From CAZAFN01 sp964484795 (GTDB lineage Bacteria > Pseudomonadota > Alphaproteobacteria > Methylaequorales > Methylaequoraceae), in contig CAZAFN010000003.1 in NCBI GenBank assembly GCA_964484795.1, forward strand, positions 16,876 to 80,875: DNA of 64,000 nucleotides, read 5' to 3'. The notes under the pieces are model-generated. The model was not told the DNA's origin and searched no databases. It saw nothing but the letters and a program-made list of their open reading frames with translations. The translations under genes were made by a program, and so were the position numbers. Shown piece by piece: positions 27,422 to 36,982 of this stretch (positions are counted from its first letter, which is position 1; the number at the start of each line of letters is the position of its first letter).

Positions 27422-28924
27422 TTATTTAAAATTGCTGGCATGAGCACAAGCAGTTAAAAGAGCTAAGGCCTTATTTTCCGTTTCTTTAAATTCATTTACT
27501 GGCTTGCTATCAGCAACAATTCCAGCACCAGATTGAATATAAATATTATTGTTTTTTATCAGTGCAGACCTTAAAGCAATGCACGTGTCAATGTTGCCGT
27601 TGGAAGAGATGTAGCCAACTGAACCTGCATAAATATTTCTTCTGCTTTTTTCTAGTTCTTCAATGATCTCAATAGCTCTAATTTTAGGAGCTCCCGTAAC
27701 TGTTCCAGCTGGAAAACCACTGAATAAAACATCTGTACTATCGTTATTTTTGTCAAGTTTTGCGTCTATGTTTGACACAATATGCATTACGTGTGAAAAA
27801 TATTCAATATACATTTTGTCAGTAACCTTGACCGATCCAGGAATAGAGACTCTGCTAATGTCATTTCTACCAAGATCAAGTAACATTAAATGTTCTGAAA
27901 TTTCTTTAGGATCGTTAATTAGTTCATTTTTCAATTTTTTATCTTCTTCTTTAGTGTTTCCTCTTTTTCTTGTTCCAGCTATAGGTCTGATGGTTACTTT
28001 ATCACTTTGAAGTTTGATCAATATTTCTGGACTGGATCCTATAATTGTGAAATCATTAAAATTCATAAAGAATAAATATGGTGAAGGATTTAAATGTCTT
28101 AAAGCTCTGTATATAGACAGTGGCTGGACATTAATTTTTTTTTTAAAAATTCTTGATAATACTACCTGAAAAATTTCACCCTCAAATATATATTTTTTTG
28201 CTTTATTAACCATTCTTTTAAACTCTTTAAATGTTGTATTAGATTCTACATTATGAAAAACATCTATTTTTTTTTTAAAGGAATATGTTTTTAGATTTGA
28301 TTTAGATAGTGGCTTATTAATTTTCTTTATTATTGCTGATATATCGTTTTCTGCTTTTTTAAATGATTGAGTTGAGTTTAATTCACTTGGAGAAACTATT
28401 TTGGTAACATATAGTTTGTCATTGATATTATCGAACACAAGAGTTGATGAAGGTCTTACAAAAATTGACTCAGGTAGTTTTAGAGAATCTTTTTTGCTTA
28501 AATTTAAATTTTCAAAATACTTAATCATTTCATACCCCAAATATCCAAATAATCCAGTGGCAATAGAAGGTATTGATTTGGGAGTTTTAACCTTATTTTT
28601 GTTAATGAGATTCTTAAGACTTAATAAAGGATCAATTGTTTCTTTTGTTACGTTATTTTTTTTTTGGTTAAGATTAGTGGTTTTGCAAAAGTTATTTTCA
28701 CATTCCCAAATTATATCAGGATTCAAACCAATTACAGAATATCTACCTTTTTGACTTCCTTTTTCAACAGATTCAAATAGAAATAAATACTTTTCTTCAT
28801 CTAACTTAATTAATACTGATACTGGAGTGTGTACATCTGCTGAATAAGGTGCATATAGAACCTGATCAATTCCGGACTCATAATTTTTTTTAAATAAATT
28901 TAGATCAGGTTCAAAGATATTCAT
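27422..28924 (-). CDS. trpE: Anthranilate synthase component I
   Basis: Converts chorismate to anthranilate with TrpG. The N-terminal half has the regulatory domain (PVSVLIKLDEEKYLFLFES). The C-terminal chorismate-binding domain has FFMNFNDFTIIGSSPEILIK, IRPIAGTRKRG, HLMLLDLGRNDI, FPAGTVTGAPKIRAIEII and IQSGAGIVADS. 500 residues. No leader peptide or attenuator fits in the four bases after ppiD, so tryptophan-specific attenuation is not visible here. Confidence 0.94.
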   Translation of the reverse strand: MNIFEPDLNLFKKNYESGIDQVLYAPYSADVHTPVSVLIKLDEEKYLFLFESVEKGSQKGRYSVIGLNPDIIWECENNFCKTTNLNQKKNNVTKETIDPLLSLKNLINKNKVKTPKSIPSIATGLFGYLGYEMIKYFENLNLSKKDSLKLPESIFVRPSSTLVFDNINDKLYVTKIVSPSELNSTQSFKKAENDISAIIKKINKPLSKSNLKTYSFKKKIDVFHNVESNTTFKEFKRMVNKAKKYIFEGEIFQVVLSRIFKKKINVQPLSIYRALRHLNPSPYLFFMNFNDFTIIGSSPEILIKLQSDKVTIRPIAGTRKRGNTKEEDKKLKNELINDPKEISEHLMLLDLGRNDISRVSIPGSVKVTDKMYIEYFSHVMHIVSNIDAKLDKNNDSTDVLFSGFPAGTVTGAPKIRAIEIIEELEKSRRNIYAGSVGYISSNGNIDTCIALRSALIKNNNIYIQSGAGIVADSKPVNEFKETENKALALLTACAHASNFK

Positions 28925-28928
28925 TTTG

Positions 28929-30818
28929 TTAGTTTAACTGGTCAATTACGTCATCATTAATAGTTATTTTGTATTTCTTTCTTAATGCTTCAGAAAATTG
29001 AGCTAGCATATCTAATGTTAGATCTTCTTTTATTTTTTTTGTAAACTCCTTGATTTCTGATGGATCATTAGCTAAATCATTTAAAATTTCAACAGTTTGT
29101 GCAACAACGAATTCAGTCTCTCCTCTTTGAATTATATTCACATCACCTAATTTGGAATCAAAGATTTTACTTATCAATGGTATGGGTAATTCACTGCTAT
29201 CAGGGAGAACCCTGCTAAAAGGTTTTACACCTTTTATTTCTAAACTATATTTCTTAGCTACTGCTGAAAACGTACTTCCTTGTTTGATTTCATTCTTTAT
29301 CTGATCTGCTTTATTGGATGCACTATCAAGTTTTAATTTCTTTATTAATGCCAATTTAACTAATTTTTTTGCCTCATCAAATTCAAGTTGTTTAGGTTCT
29401 ATTATTTCAGTGACTATACTTATAGCTAACCCTTCATCTTTATCTATATCAATTAGATTACCTTCTTCATTAATTTTTTGACCAAAAATTGACCTTAAAA
29501 TTCTTTCATCTTGATAATCTTTATGTTTTGATCCATCATTATGTCCTCCATTACGGTCAATTTTATCTGCTTTTATCAGTGTTACATCAAGAGTTTCAGA
29601 TATCTCTTCAAAGGTATTACCTGATGCCAGAAGATCTTCAAGATCATCCTGCATGTCAAATACAGCCTCTTTTCCTTTTTCTAATAGAACTTCGTTCTTA
29701 AATTTTTCTTTGACTTCGTCAAATGTAACTTCTTTTTTATCTATTTTTTTAAGTAATTTGATAATATGCCAACCAAAAGAACTTTTAATTGGTTTTGAAA
29801 TGTCATTAACTTCTAGATCAAAAGTTTTTTCTACAATCTCATCAGGTAATTCATTTTTAGTGTTCCAACCTAAGTTTATATCTTCCTGAGATAGATTTGC
29901 TCTGTTTTTGGCAACAATTACAAAATCTTTTTTTTTCATTAATTCTTCGTATATTGAATTTGCTTTTGGTTTTTCATCAACTAATATTTGATAAAGATAT
30001 CTTTGTTCTGGTTCAATCAATGATTCTTTTCGTTCATCATACAAAAGTCTAATTTCCTCTTCAGTAACCGTTAATTTCTTTGCGTATTTTTTGGCATCTA
30101 ACAAAAGAGTTTTAGCGCTTCTATATTCATCTGATATAAATTTTTCTTTATTATTTTCATAAAAGTCTCTTATTGAGTTTTCATCAGGAGATTTAACGAT
30201 TTCACTATTTGAATTAATGGAAACGTAGTCGACGGATCTTTCCTGCAAATTATATTCTCCAAGTTTATTTTTCATTATTTCAGGAATAGTTAAACTAGAT
30301 CTAATTGTTTCAACCATTTGTTCTCTTGCAAGATCTTGCCTTGTTCCCTCAACATATGAGTCTTCAGTGTAACCAGATTCTGATATAAGTTGTCTAAACA
30401 TCAACTCACTAAACTGTCCTAAATCATCTTTAAAAGCATCATCCTTGATAATTTTATCTCTCACATTAACATCGCTGACTGAAAGTCCTAATTCAATTGC
30501 TTCGTTATTAAATAATGCTCTATTAATTAAAGAGCCTAGGGCTCTGTCTACGTAGCCAAATTCTCTTGATTTTTCAATGCTTAAAGCTGAACCTAGTAAT
30601 TTTCTAATCTCTTTTGTTTGCCTTGTGTATAAAGAATAAAACTCCCTAGAAGATATATCAATACTACCAACCGATGCCACAGTAGTTTGTTTTTTGTTTA
30701 CACCAACTAGATCCTCAGTTCCCCACATTGCAAAACTTATAATAAGTATTGTTAATAGTGTTCCTAGTACGATTTTAACTATTGAGTTTTTTGAACCATC
30801 TCTTAAATTTGTAAGCAT
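28929..30818 (-). CDS. ppiD: Periplasmic folding chaperone / peptidyl-prolyl isomerase PpiD
   Basis: Membrane-anchored SurA-like folding factor at the periplasmic side of the translocon. A single N-terminal helix (about 15-33, IVLGTLLTILIISFAMWG) is followed by a SurA_N-type helical domain (about 35-230), a parvulin domain near 250-360 (DINLGWNTKNELPDEIVEKTF and SFGWHIIKLLK), and a long C-terminal region. 629 residues is typical. It heads the trp-moa unit, a common alphaproteobacterial arrangement, and is divergent from tpiA across 37 bases. Confidence 0.92.
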   Translation of the reverse strand: MLTNLRDGSKNSIVKIVLGTLLTILIISFAMWGTEDLVGVNKKQTTVASVGSIDISSREFYSLYTRQTKEIRKLLGSALSIEKSREFGYVDRALGSLINRALFNNEAIELGLSVSDVNVRDKIIKDDAFKDDLGQFSELMFRQLISESGYTEDSYVEGTRQDLAREQMVETIRSSLTIPEIMKNKLGEYNLQERSVDYVSINSNSEIVKSPDENSIRDFYENNKEKFISDEYRSAKTLLLDAKKYAKKLTVTEEEIRLLYDERKESLIEPEQRYLYQILVDEKPKANSIYEELMKKKDFVIVAKNRANLSQEDINLGWNTKNELPDEIVEKTFDLEVNDISKPIKSSFGWHIIKLLKKIDKKEVTFDEVKEKFKNEVLLEKGKEAVFDMQDDLEDLLASGNTFEEISETLDVTLIKADKIDRNGGHNDGSKHKDYQDERILRSIFGQKINEEGNLIDIDKDEGLAISIVTEIIEPKQLEFDEAKKLVKLALIKKLKLDSASNKADQIKNEIKQGSTFSAVAKKYSLEIKGVKPFSRVLPDSSELPIPLISKIFDSKLGDVNIIQRGETEFVVAQTVEILNDLANDPSEIKEFTKKIKEDLTLDMLAQFSEALRKKYKITINDDVIDQLN

Positions 30819-30820
30819 TG

Positions 30821-30849
30821 TTCACAATTAATTTAAAAGTCTGTATAAC
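30821..30849 (+). promoter_or_regulatory. tpiA promoter
   Basis: TTCACA (30821-30826) and TATAAC (30844-30849) are exactly 17 bases apart in the 37-base gap between the divergent ppiD and tpiA. The predicted start is at or beside A of the tpiA ATG (30856), implying a leaderless messenger. Confidence 0.5.
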
Positions 30850-30855
30850 ATAATT

Positions 30856-31593
30856 ATGAATCAAGATACATTAATTGTTTCAAATTGGAAGATGAATTTG
30901 AATTTTGATAGTGCCATACAATTAATCAACAAAATAAAAAAAATAAAATTTCCAAATTCTTCTAAAATTAAAAATATTATTTGTCCTCAATTTCTTTTGA
31001 TTCCTCAAATTTCTAAGCTTGTGATGAGAAGTAAAATAATTTTAGGTTCTCAGGATTGTCATCACAAAATTAGTGGTTCATTCACTGGAGATAGTAGTTT
31101 GGAATTGTTAAAACATTTTCATTGTAGATATGTTATTCTCGGTCATTCAGAAAGAAGAATTTACCATTATGAAAATAATATGATGGTTAGGAAAAAGGTG
31201 GATTTTGTGTTAGCTAATAAACTTAATCCAATTGTATGTGTTGGTGAATCACTTAAAGAAAGACAAAATGGAAAATATCTTGAAACTATTTCAAAACAAC
31301 TTGATGAATGTCTTCCTGAGAAATTAAAATCCATTGTAATTGCTTATGAACCTGTTTGGTCAATTGGTTCGGGATCAACACCAACTTTCAAAGAAATTTC
31401 AGAGATTAATGATTACACTAACAATTTCTTACGCAAACAAAAGAAAATTCAGAAAGTAAGCTTTTTGTATGGAGGTTCGGTGAGTTCAAAAAATTTTTTT
31501 GATATAATGAATCATTGTAATGTTAATGGAGCACTTATTGGTGGATCTAGCATTAAATTTGATGAGATAAATAAAATTCTTTTATATGCTTAA
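30856..31593 (+). CDS. tpiA: Triosephosphate isomerase
   Basis: Interconverts dihydroxyacetone phosphate and glyceraldehyde 3-phosphate. All catalytic elements are present: SNWKMN (lysine), VILGHSERR (histidine), AYEPVWSIGSG (glutamate and flexible loop), FLYGGSVSSKN and GALIGGSSIK. 245 residues. tpiA-secG-pyrG-kdsA-eno is a familiar alphaproteobacterial run. Confidence 0.97.
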   Translation: MNQDTLIVSNWKMNLNFDSAIQLINKIKKIKFPNSSKIKNIICPQFLLIPQISKLVMRSKIILGSQDCHHKISGSFTGDSSLELLKHFHCRYVILGHSERRIYHYENNMMVRKKVDFVLANKLNPIVCVGESLKERQNGKYLETISKQLDECLPEKLKSIVIAYEPVWSIGSGSTPTFKEISEINDYTNNFLRKQKKIQKVSFLYGGSVSSKNFFDIMNHCNVNGALIGGSSIKFDEINKILLYA

Positions 31594-31598
31594 TTTTA

Positions 31599-31626
31599 TT
31601 GATTTTTTTTGATTATTTACTATTGT
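31599..31626 (+). promoter_or_regulatory. Possible secG promoter
   Basis: TTGATT (31599-31604) and TATTGT (31621-31626) with a 16-base spacer. The predicted start coincides with the secG ATG at 31633. The -10 match is only fair in AT-rich DNA, so this is tentative. Confidence 0.35.
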
Positions 31627-31632
31627 TAGCTA

Positions 31633-31989
31633 ATGTTTTCTATAATACTATCTATTCACATTTTGATTTGCATTTTTCTTGTGGTTGTAGTTCTTCTTCA
31701 ACGTTCTGAAGGGGGTGGTCTTGGTATTGGTCAATCAAGTGGTGGTTTGGGTGATTTTTTGTCTGCAAGAAGCACATCAAATATATTAACAAAAACCACA
31801 TCATTTTTAGCGGTATGTTTTTTCTTAACTAGTTTTTCTTTAGTCCTAATATCAAACAAAAAATTTGATAAGGAGTCTATTATTGATTCATCTGAAGATT
31901 CAATTATTGATAGATTAGATCTTATACCTGAAGAGTTTGATGTTGAACAAAAAAACAGTGAAGAGGAACTTAGTGTTCCTGTTGAATAG
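31633..31989 (+). CDS. secG: Preprotein translocase subunit SecG
   Basis: Small accessory subunit of the SecYEG channel. Two membrane helices (about 3-22 and 55-74) flank the conserved glycine-rich RSEGGGLGIGQSSGGLGDFL. The last ~40 residues are acidic and low-complexity, as is common in alphaproteobacterial SecG. 118 residues; pyrG follows after 32 bases. Confidence 0.93.
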   Translation: MFSIILSIHILICIFLVVVVLLQRSEGGGLGIGQSSGGLGDFLSARSTSNILTKTTSFLAVCFFLTSFSLVLISNKKFDKESIIDSSEDSIIDRLDLIPEEFDVEQKNSEEELSVPVE

Positions 31990-32021
31990 ATTGTATTTCT
32001 ATTTTAACTTAAAATTAAATT

Positions 32022-33644
32022 ATGACTAAATTCATCTTTATTACTGGTGGTGTCGTTTCATCGCTTGGTAAGGGCATAGTTTCTTCATCTATAGCTTCAT
32101 TATTAAAATTGTCAAATTACAAGGTTAGAGTTAGAAAGTTAGACCCTTATCTTAACATAGATCCTGGGACTATGAATCCATCTCAACATGGAGAGGTATT
32201 CGTAACTGATGATGGTGCTGAGACAGATATGGATTTGGGTCATTATGAAAGATTTACAGGAATAATTTCAAAAAAAAGTGATAACATTACCACTGGAAAA
32301 GTATATTCTGAAGTTTTAAGGAAAGAGAGAAAAGGGGATTATCTTGGTTCCACTGTTCAAGTAATACCTCATGTCACCAATGAGATAAAAAATTTTATAA
32401 AACGGGATTTAAATAAGGAAGATTTTGTTATTTGTGAAATTGGTGGTACGGTTGGCGATATTGAAAGTTTGCCTTTTTTAGAGGCGTTAAGACAATTAAG
32501 AAATGAACTTGGAAAAAGCAAAACTTTTTTTATTCATTTAACTTTGGTTCCCTATATTTCCTCAGCAAATGAATTTAAAACCAAACCAACTCAACATTCA
32601 GTTAAAGAACTTTTGGGCTTAGGCATTCAACCAGACTTGTTGCTTTGTAGAACAGAACAAGAGTTTGATAAGGCAGCCAAACATAAAATTTCCTTGTTTT
32701 GTAATTTGTCTTTTGATTCTGTGATAATGGTGGAAAATGTTAAAACAATCTATGAAGTGCCTCTTAAACTATTTAATGAAGGTTTGCTCAGACAATTGTA
32801 TGCTTATTTTAGGATGAGAAATCCAAAAAAAATAAATTTAAATTTGTGGAGAAATTTTTTAAAAAAATTTAGGAATTTAGAAAGATCTGTTGAAGTAGCT
32901 ATAGTTGGAAAATATACTAATCTATCAGAATCCTATAAATCCCTTAATGAAGCACTATTTCATAGTGGGATTTTTAACAATACAAAAGTTAATATATCTT
33001 GGATTGATTCTAGAAAATTAATTAATTTTAAAGAATGCTCAAAAATTCTTTCAAAATTTAATGGTATTTTAGTTCCAGGAGGATTTGGAAAAGATGGTTC
33101 TGAAGGAAAAATAAATGCTATTAAATTTGCCAAAAAATTTAACATTCCATTCTTAGGAATTTGTTTTGGTATGCAACTGGCTATTATCGAATCAATTAGA
33201 AATTTGGATGGTTTTGAAAAAGCTTCATCAACAGAATTTGGTAAAACTAAATTACCTATAATTTCTATGATGCATGAATGGATTAAAAATAATAAAGTTT
33301 TGAAGCAAGATCTCCAAAATCTTGGAGGTAGTATGAGACTTGGGTCTTATGAATCAATTTTGAAAAAGGGATCTATAGCTTACTCAATTTACAATAAATC
33401 TAAAATATATGAAAGACATCGTCATCGATATGAGGTAAATTACAATTTTAAAAATGATATTGAGAGAAGTGGTTTAAAATTTTCAGGTATGTCGCCTAGT
33501 GGTAATTTGGCTGAGATAATGGAAAAAGATGATCACCCTTGGTTTTTGGGTGTTCAGTTTCATCCAGAACTAAAATCTACTCCTTTTAAACCTCACCCAA
33601 TTTTTAACTCTTATATTGAAGCTTTAATAAAAAACAAAAGTTGA
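32022..33644 (+). CDS. pyrG: CTP synthase
   Basis: Makes CTP from UTP, ATP and glutamine. The N-terminal amidoligase domain (1 to about 265) has FITGGVVSSLGKGIVSSSIA, KLDPYLNIDPGTMNPSQHGE and CEIGGTVGDIES. The C-terminal glutamine amidotransferase domain has PGGFGKDGSEGK, LGICFGMQLA (catalytic cysteine) and GVQFHPE. 540 residues, full length. Confidence 0.97.
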   Translation: MTKFIFITGGVVSSLGKGIVSSSIASLLKLSNYKVRVRKLDPYLNIDPGTMNPSQHGEVFVTDDGAETDMDLGHYERFTGIISKKSDNITTGKVYSEVLRKERKGDYLGSTVQVIPHVTNEIKNFIKRDLNKEDFVICEIGGTVGDIESLPFLEALRQLRNELGKSKTFFIHLTLVPYISSANEFKTKPTQHSVKELLGLGIQPDLLLCRTEQEFDKAAKHKISLFCNLSFDSVIMVENVKTIYEVPLKLFNEGLLRQLYAYFRMRNPKKINLNLWRNFLKKFRNLERSVEVAIVGKYTNLSESYKSLNEALFHSGIFNNTKVNISWIDSRKLINFKECSKILSKFNGILVPGGFGKDGSEGKINAIKFAKKFNIPFLGICFGMQLAIIESIRNLDGFEKASSTEFGKTKLPIISMMHEWIKNNKVLKQDLQNLGGSMRLGSYESILKKGSIAYSIYNKSKIYERHRHRYEVNYNFKNDIERSGLKFSGMSPSGNLAEIMEKDDHPWFLGVQFHPELKSTPFKPHPIFNSYIEALIKNKS

Positions 33645-33656
33645 AATTATTATAAA

Positions 33657-34490
33657 ATGAATAGAAAAGTTAAAATTGGAGATTTTTTAAGTTTTGCAAA
33701 TAATTTGGAAATTAAATTTATACTTGGTCCCTGTCAAATTGAAAGTAAAAGCCATGCTTTTGAAATTTGCTCTGAAATTGACAAATTGTCTAAACGGCTT
33801 GATTTTAAATTTATTTTTAAAAGTTCTTATGATAAAGCAAATAGAACAAGTCATAAAAGTAAAAGGGGAGTTGGCATTAAAAAAGGTTTGAAAATCTTAG
33901 CTGAAGTAAAAGAAAAGTTTAAATGCCCAGTAATTTCTGATATTCATGATGTTTCTCAATGTTCAATTGCAAAAAATTATTTAGATATCATTCAAATTCC
34001 TGCTTTTTTATGTAGGCAAACGGATTTGTTAATTGAAGCCGGAAAAACGAACCTTCCTGTAAACATAAAAAAAGGCCAATTTTTATCACCATGGGATATG
34101 AATAATGTTGCAAAGAAACTTATTTCTACTGGAAATAACAAAATACTTCTAACTGAAAGGGGTACAGTTTTTGGTTATAATAATTTAGTTTCTGATATGA
34201 GGTCTCTTCCTATAATGAAAAAATCTGGTTTTCCCGTTGTTTTTGATGCAACTCACTCTGTTCAATTGCCGGGAGGAAAAGGAAAATCATCAGATGGAAA
34301 ATATGAATTTGTAAGTGTTTTAGCTAAAGCTGCCACTACAACGGGCATTTCAGGTTTATTTATTGAAACTCATAATAACCCTAAAAAAGCGCCATCTGAT
34401 GGTTCAACTATGGTCCCATTAAAAAATTTAGGAAATCTAATTCATTCTATTAAACTTTATGATAATTTAGCAAAAGACAAATTTTTATAA
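33657..34490 (+). CDS. kdsA: 3-deoxy-8-phosphooctulonate synthase
   Basis: Condenses arabinose 5-phosphate and PEP to KDO 8-phosphate for the lipopolysaccharide core. LGPCQIESKSHA, FKSSYDKANRTS, PVISDIHDV, IQIPAFLCRQTDLL, NIKKGQFLSPWDMNN, LTERGTVFGYNNLVSDMRS and VVFDATHSVQLPGG are all family motifs. 277 residues. Fits the complete lipid A pathway upstream. Confidence 0.96.
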   Translation: MNRKVKIGDFLSFANNLEIKFILGPCQIESKSHAFEICSEIDKLSKRLDFKFIFKSSYDKANRTSHKSKRGVGIKKGLKILAEVKEKFKCPVISDIHDVSQCSIAKNYLDIIQIPAFLCRQTDLLIEAGKTNLPVNIKKGQFLSPWDMNNVAKKLISTGNNKILLTERGTVFGYNNLVSDMRSLPIMKKSGFPVVFDATHSVQLPGGKGKSSDGKYEFVSVLAKAATTTGISGLFIETHNNPKKAPSDGSTMVPLKNLGNLIHSIKLYDNLAKDKFL

Positions 34491-34500
34491 GTATTTTTGT

Positions 34501-35778
34501 ATGTCAGAAATTAAAAGTTTATATGCTAGAGAGATTATAGATAGTAGAGGAACTCCTACTGTTGAAGTTGAAGTGCATCTTGCTAATTTGATTTCAAAAG
34601 CATCGGTTCCTTCCGGTGCATCAACAGGTAGCAATGAAGCATATGAGTTAAGGGACAAAGATCAGAATAGATTTTTTTCAAAGGGAGTTGTCAAATCAGT
34701 TAATATGATTAATACAGAAATAAAAGAAACCATTCTAGGATTTGATGTTACAGACCAAAAAAATATAGATAAAACTTTAATTGATTTGGATGGAACAAAA
34801 AATAAATCTAGACTTGGGTCAAATTCCACTCTTGCTGTTTCACTTGCATGTGCAAAAGCAGCATCAAAATTTCTAAATATTCCATTGCATAATTATTTTG
34901 GTGGTATGACTAATACTCTTCCTACTCCAATGATGAATGTGATAAATGGAGGATGCCACTCAAATAATACATTAGATTTTCAAGAATTTATGATAATTCC
35001 ATCAGGTTTTAAAACTTTTAAAGAATCTTTAAGAGCTGGTTGTGAAATTTTTTATGCAATAAGGAATAATCTTTTAAAATCTGGTTATTCAATTTCTGTA
35101 GGTGATGAGGGAGGTTTTTCTCCAGATTTAAAATCAAATAGAGAATGTTTGGATCTCATCTTAAAATCGATAGATAATGCAAGTTATTCAGCCGGCAAAG
35201 ATGTTTTTATAGCTCTTGATGTTGCTTCATCTGAATTTTTTAAAGATAAAAAATATAATCTTAAGGGAGAATCATTGCTTTTAAATTCAGATGATCTAAT
35301 AAGATATTATGAAAATCTTCTAGACAATTACCCCATAATTTCCATAGAAGATGGGCTAAATGAAAATGATTGGTCTGGTTGGAAAAATATGACTGATGCT
35401 TTGGGAAGAAAATGCCAACTTGTTGGTGATGACCTTTTTGTTACTTCAGTTGACAGATTGCAAATGGGCATTAAACAACAATCAGGGAATTCAATTTTAA
35501 TAAAGTTAAATCAGATTGGAACATTAAGTGAAACTATTGATGCGATTGTAGAAGCAAAAAATAATAATTTTAATACAATAATTTCACATAGATCTGGAGA
35601 AACTGAAGATACTTTCATATCAGACTTTGCTGTTGGAACATCAGCCGGTCAAATCAAAGCTGGTTCTTTGTCAAGATCAGAAAGAACTGCAAAATACAAT
35701 CAGTTGTTAAGAATTGAGGATAAAAATTCTGCAATCAAATTTTCAGGAGACAATCCATTTAATAAATTTTTTAAATGA
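34501..35778 (+). CDS. eno: Enolase
   Basis: Interconverts 2-phosphoglycerate and phosphoenolpyruvate; the PEP product also feeds KdsA just upstream. AREIIDSRGTPTVEVE, SVPSGASTGSNEA, SVGDEGGFSP (catalytic glutamate), YPIISIEDGL, LVGDDLFVT (metal aspartate), LIKLNQIGT (catalytic lysine) and ISHRSGETEDTFI are intact. 425 residues. Overlaps the ftsB start by four bases. Confidence 0.97.
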   Translation: MSEIKSLYAREIIDSRGTPTVEVEVHLANLISKASVPSGASTGSNEAYELRDKDQNRFFSKGVVKSVNMINTEIKETILGFDVTDQKNIDKTLIDLDGTKNKSRLGSNSTLAVSLACAKAASKFLNIPLHNYFGGMTNTLPTPMMNVINGGCHSNNTLDFQEFMIIPSGFKTFKESLRAGCEIFYAIRNNLLKSGYSISVGDEGGFSPDLKSNRECLDLILKSIDNASYSAGKDVFIALDVASSEFFKDKKYNLKGESLLLNSDDLIRYYENLLDNYPIISIEDGLNENDWSGWKNMTDALGRKCQLVGDDLFVTSVDRLQMGIKQQSGNSILIKLNQIGTLSETIDAIVEAKNNNFNTIISHRSGETEDTFISDFAVGTSAGQIKAGSLSRSERTAKYNQLLRIEDKNSAIKFSGDNPFNKFFK

Positions 35779-36062
35779 TCTTAAAAAAACATCTATTATT
35801 TATTAGCTATCTTATTTTAATTGTAATTTTAATGTTTCAGTTGTTTTTTAGTAAAAAGAGTGTATTTAGTCTTTTTAATAATTTTCAACTAATATACTCT
35901 GAAACATTTGATCGTGACAAAAAACTTGATGAAAAAAACAAGAAGCTTGATGATTACCAAAACTTTAAAAATAACAAGGAGTTTAGAGAACTTATTGTTA
36001 AGGAAAAATTATTTTTAAAAAAAAATGATGACAGAGTTTTGTTGTATGAAATCATTGATTAA
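35775..36062 (+). CDS. ftsB: Septum formation initiator FtsB/DivIC-like
   Basis: Small bitopic division protein of the FtsQLB complex. One membrane helix (about 7-26) is followed by a short charged coiled-coil region (KKLDEKNKKLDDYQ). At the end, KEKLFLKKNDDRVLLYEI matches the conserved R-x-x-L-x-[ML]-x-x-x-[DE]-E-x-x-[YIF] style tail of the family only loosely. The call rests mainly on its position after eno, its size and its architecture. 95 residues. Confidence 0.75.
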   Translation: MILKKHLLFISYLILIVILMFQLFFSKKSVFSLFNNFQLIYSETFDRDKKLDEKNKKLDDYQNFKNNKEFRELIVKEKLFLKKNDDRVLLYEIID

Positions 36063-36537
36063 TTATTTCATATCCTTGCTTAATCATTTCTTTCATAGTT
36101 AGTCTAATTATTTCATTCCTTTTTTTGTTGGGATAAAACTTTTTTAATGTTTTTATTTTCTTCATATACTTTGTGCTAATAAAAACGGTTCCACTAAGTT
36201 CATCCATATTTTCACTATGCGGTCCAGCAAGTCCAGTGCATGACAAAGCAAGTTTATTCTGTGATTTTGAATACTTAGTAATTTTTTTTACCATTGATTT
36301 AGAAACCTGATTGCTGATTATACCGTATTTTTTAATTTCTTTATCTATGCCTAAAAATGTAATTTTAGATTGAGTTCCATAGCAAACTAAAGAATATTCA
36401 AGAAAATTTGAGGCACCTGGCGTTTTAATCAGTTCAGCTGCAAGTGTGCCGCCAGTAATAGATTCTGCCAAGCACAATTTAATATTTTCTTTTATCAGTT
36501 TCCTAATAAATTTTTTTTTTAAAACATTAAAACACAT
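36052..36537 (-). CDS. pncC: Nicotinamide-nucleotide amidohydrolase (CinA C-terminal family)
   Basis: Deamidates NMN to nicotinate mononucleotide in pyridine nucleotide recycling. LCLAESITGGTLAAELIKTP with the catalytic serine region, EYSLVCYGTQSK and ALSCTGLAGPHSENMD are the family motifs. 161 residues, the stand-alone form without the CinA N-domain. Overlaps pgpA by 11 bases and its 3' end overlaps the convergent ftsB by 11. Confidence 0.9.
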   Translation of the reverse strand: MCFNVLKKKFIRKLIKENIKLCLAESITGGTLAAELIKTPGASNFLEYSLVCYGTQSKITFLGIDKEIKKYGIISNQVSKSMVKKITKYSKSQNKLALSCTGLAGPHSENMDELSGTVFISTKYMKKIKTLKKFYPNKKRNEIIRLTMKEMIKQGYEIINQ

Positions 36538-36982
36538 AAAATAACCAAAAAATTACACTAACTAATATTCCTGCAACAATGTCATCAAGTAAAACTCCAT
36601 ACGTGTTTTTTAATTTGTCAAAAAAATTTACTGGAAAAGGTTTAAAGATATCAAAAAACCTAAAGAGTATAAAAGAAATTATATAGTCATTAAATGATTC
36701 TTGACAAAATATTAAAGCAATTGCTTGTCCAATATGTTCATCAACAATTATAAAACTCGGATCCTTATTTTTTTCTTCTTTAATAATAATGTTTATGAAA
36801 TAAAAAGAAATTGATGAATAAATGATAATTAGGAAAATTAAGAAACTTAAATCAAAGTTTTCTTTTAAAAACCATACTGGAAATAAAATTATTAAAGAAG
36901 CAAAAGTACCTGGAATTTTTGGCACATAGCCCATACCAAAGCCAGAGCAAAATATTTTGGCTAATTTTTTAGCTATCATCAA
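36527..36982 (-). CDS. pgpA: Phosphatidylglycerophosphatase A
   Basis: Removes phosphate from phosphatidylglycerophosphate to give phosphatidylglycerol. GMGYVPKIPGTFASLI at the N-terminus, KDPSFIIVDEHIGQAIAL and FRFFDIFKPFPVNFFDKL with the acidic metal ligands, and VLLDDIVAGILV at the C-terminus are diagnostic. About four membrane helices, 151 residues. Two ATG codons in a row open the frame; ATG 36982 or 36979 are equivalent. Confidence 0.92.
   Translation of the reverse strand: MMIAKKLAKIFCSGFGMGYVPKIPGTFASLIILFPVWFLKENFDLSFLIFLIIIYSSISFYFINIIIKEEKNKDPSFIIVDEHIGQAIALIFCQESFNDYIISFILFRFFDIFKPFPVNFFDKLKNTYGVLLDDIVAGILVSVIFWLFYVF

Noticed and set aside
27663..28010. 115-residue frame on the plus strand opposite trpE
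   Set aside because: Fully antisense to conserved trpE codons; composition reflects the complementary strand.
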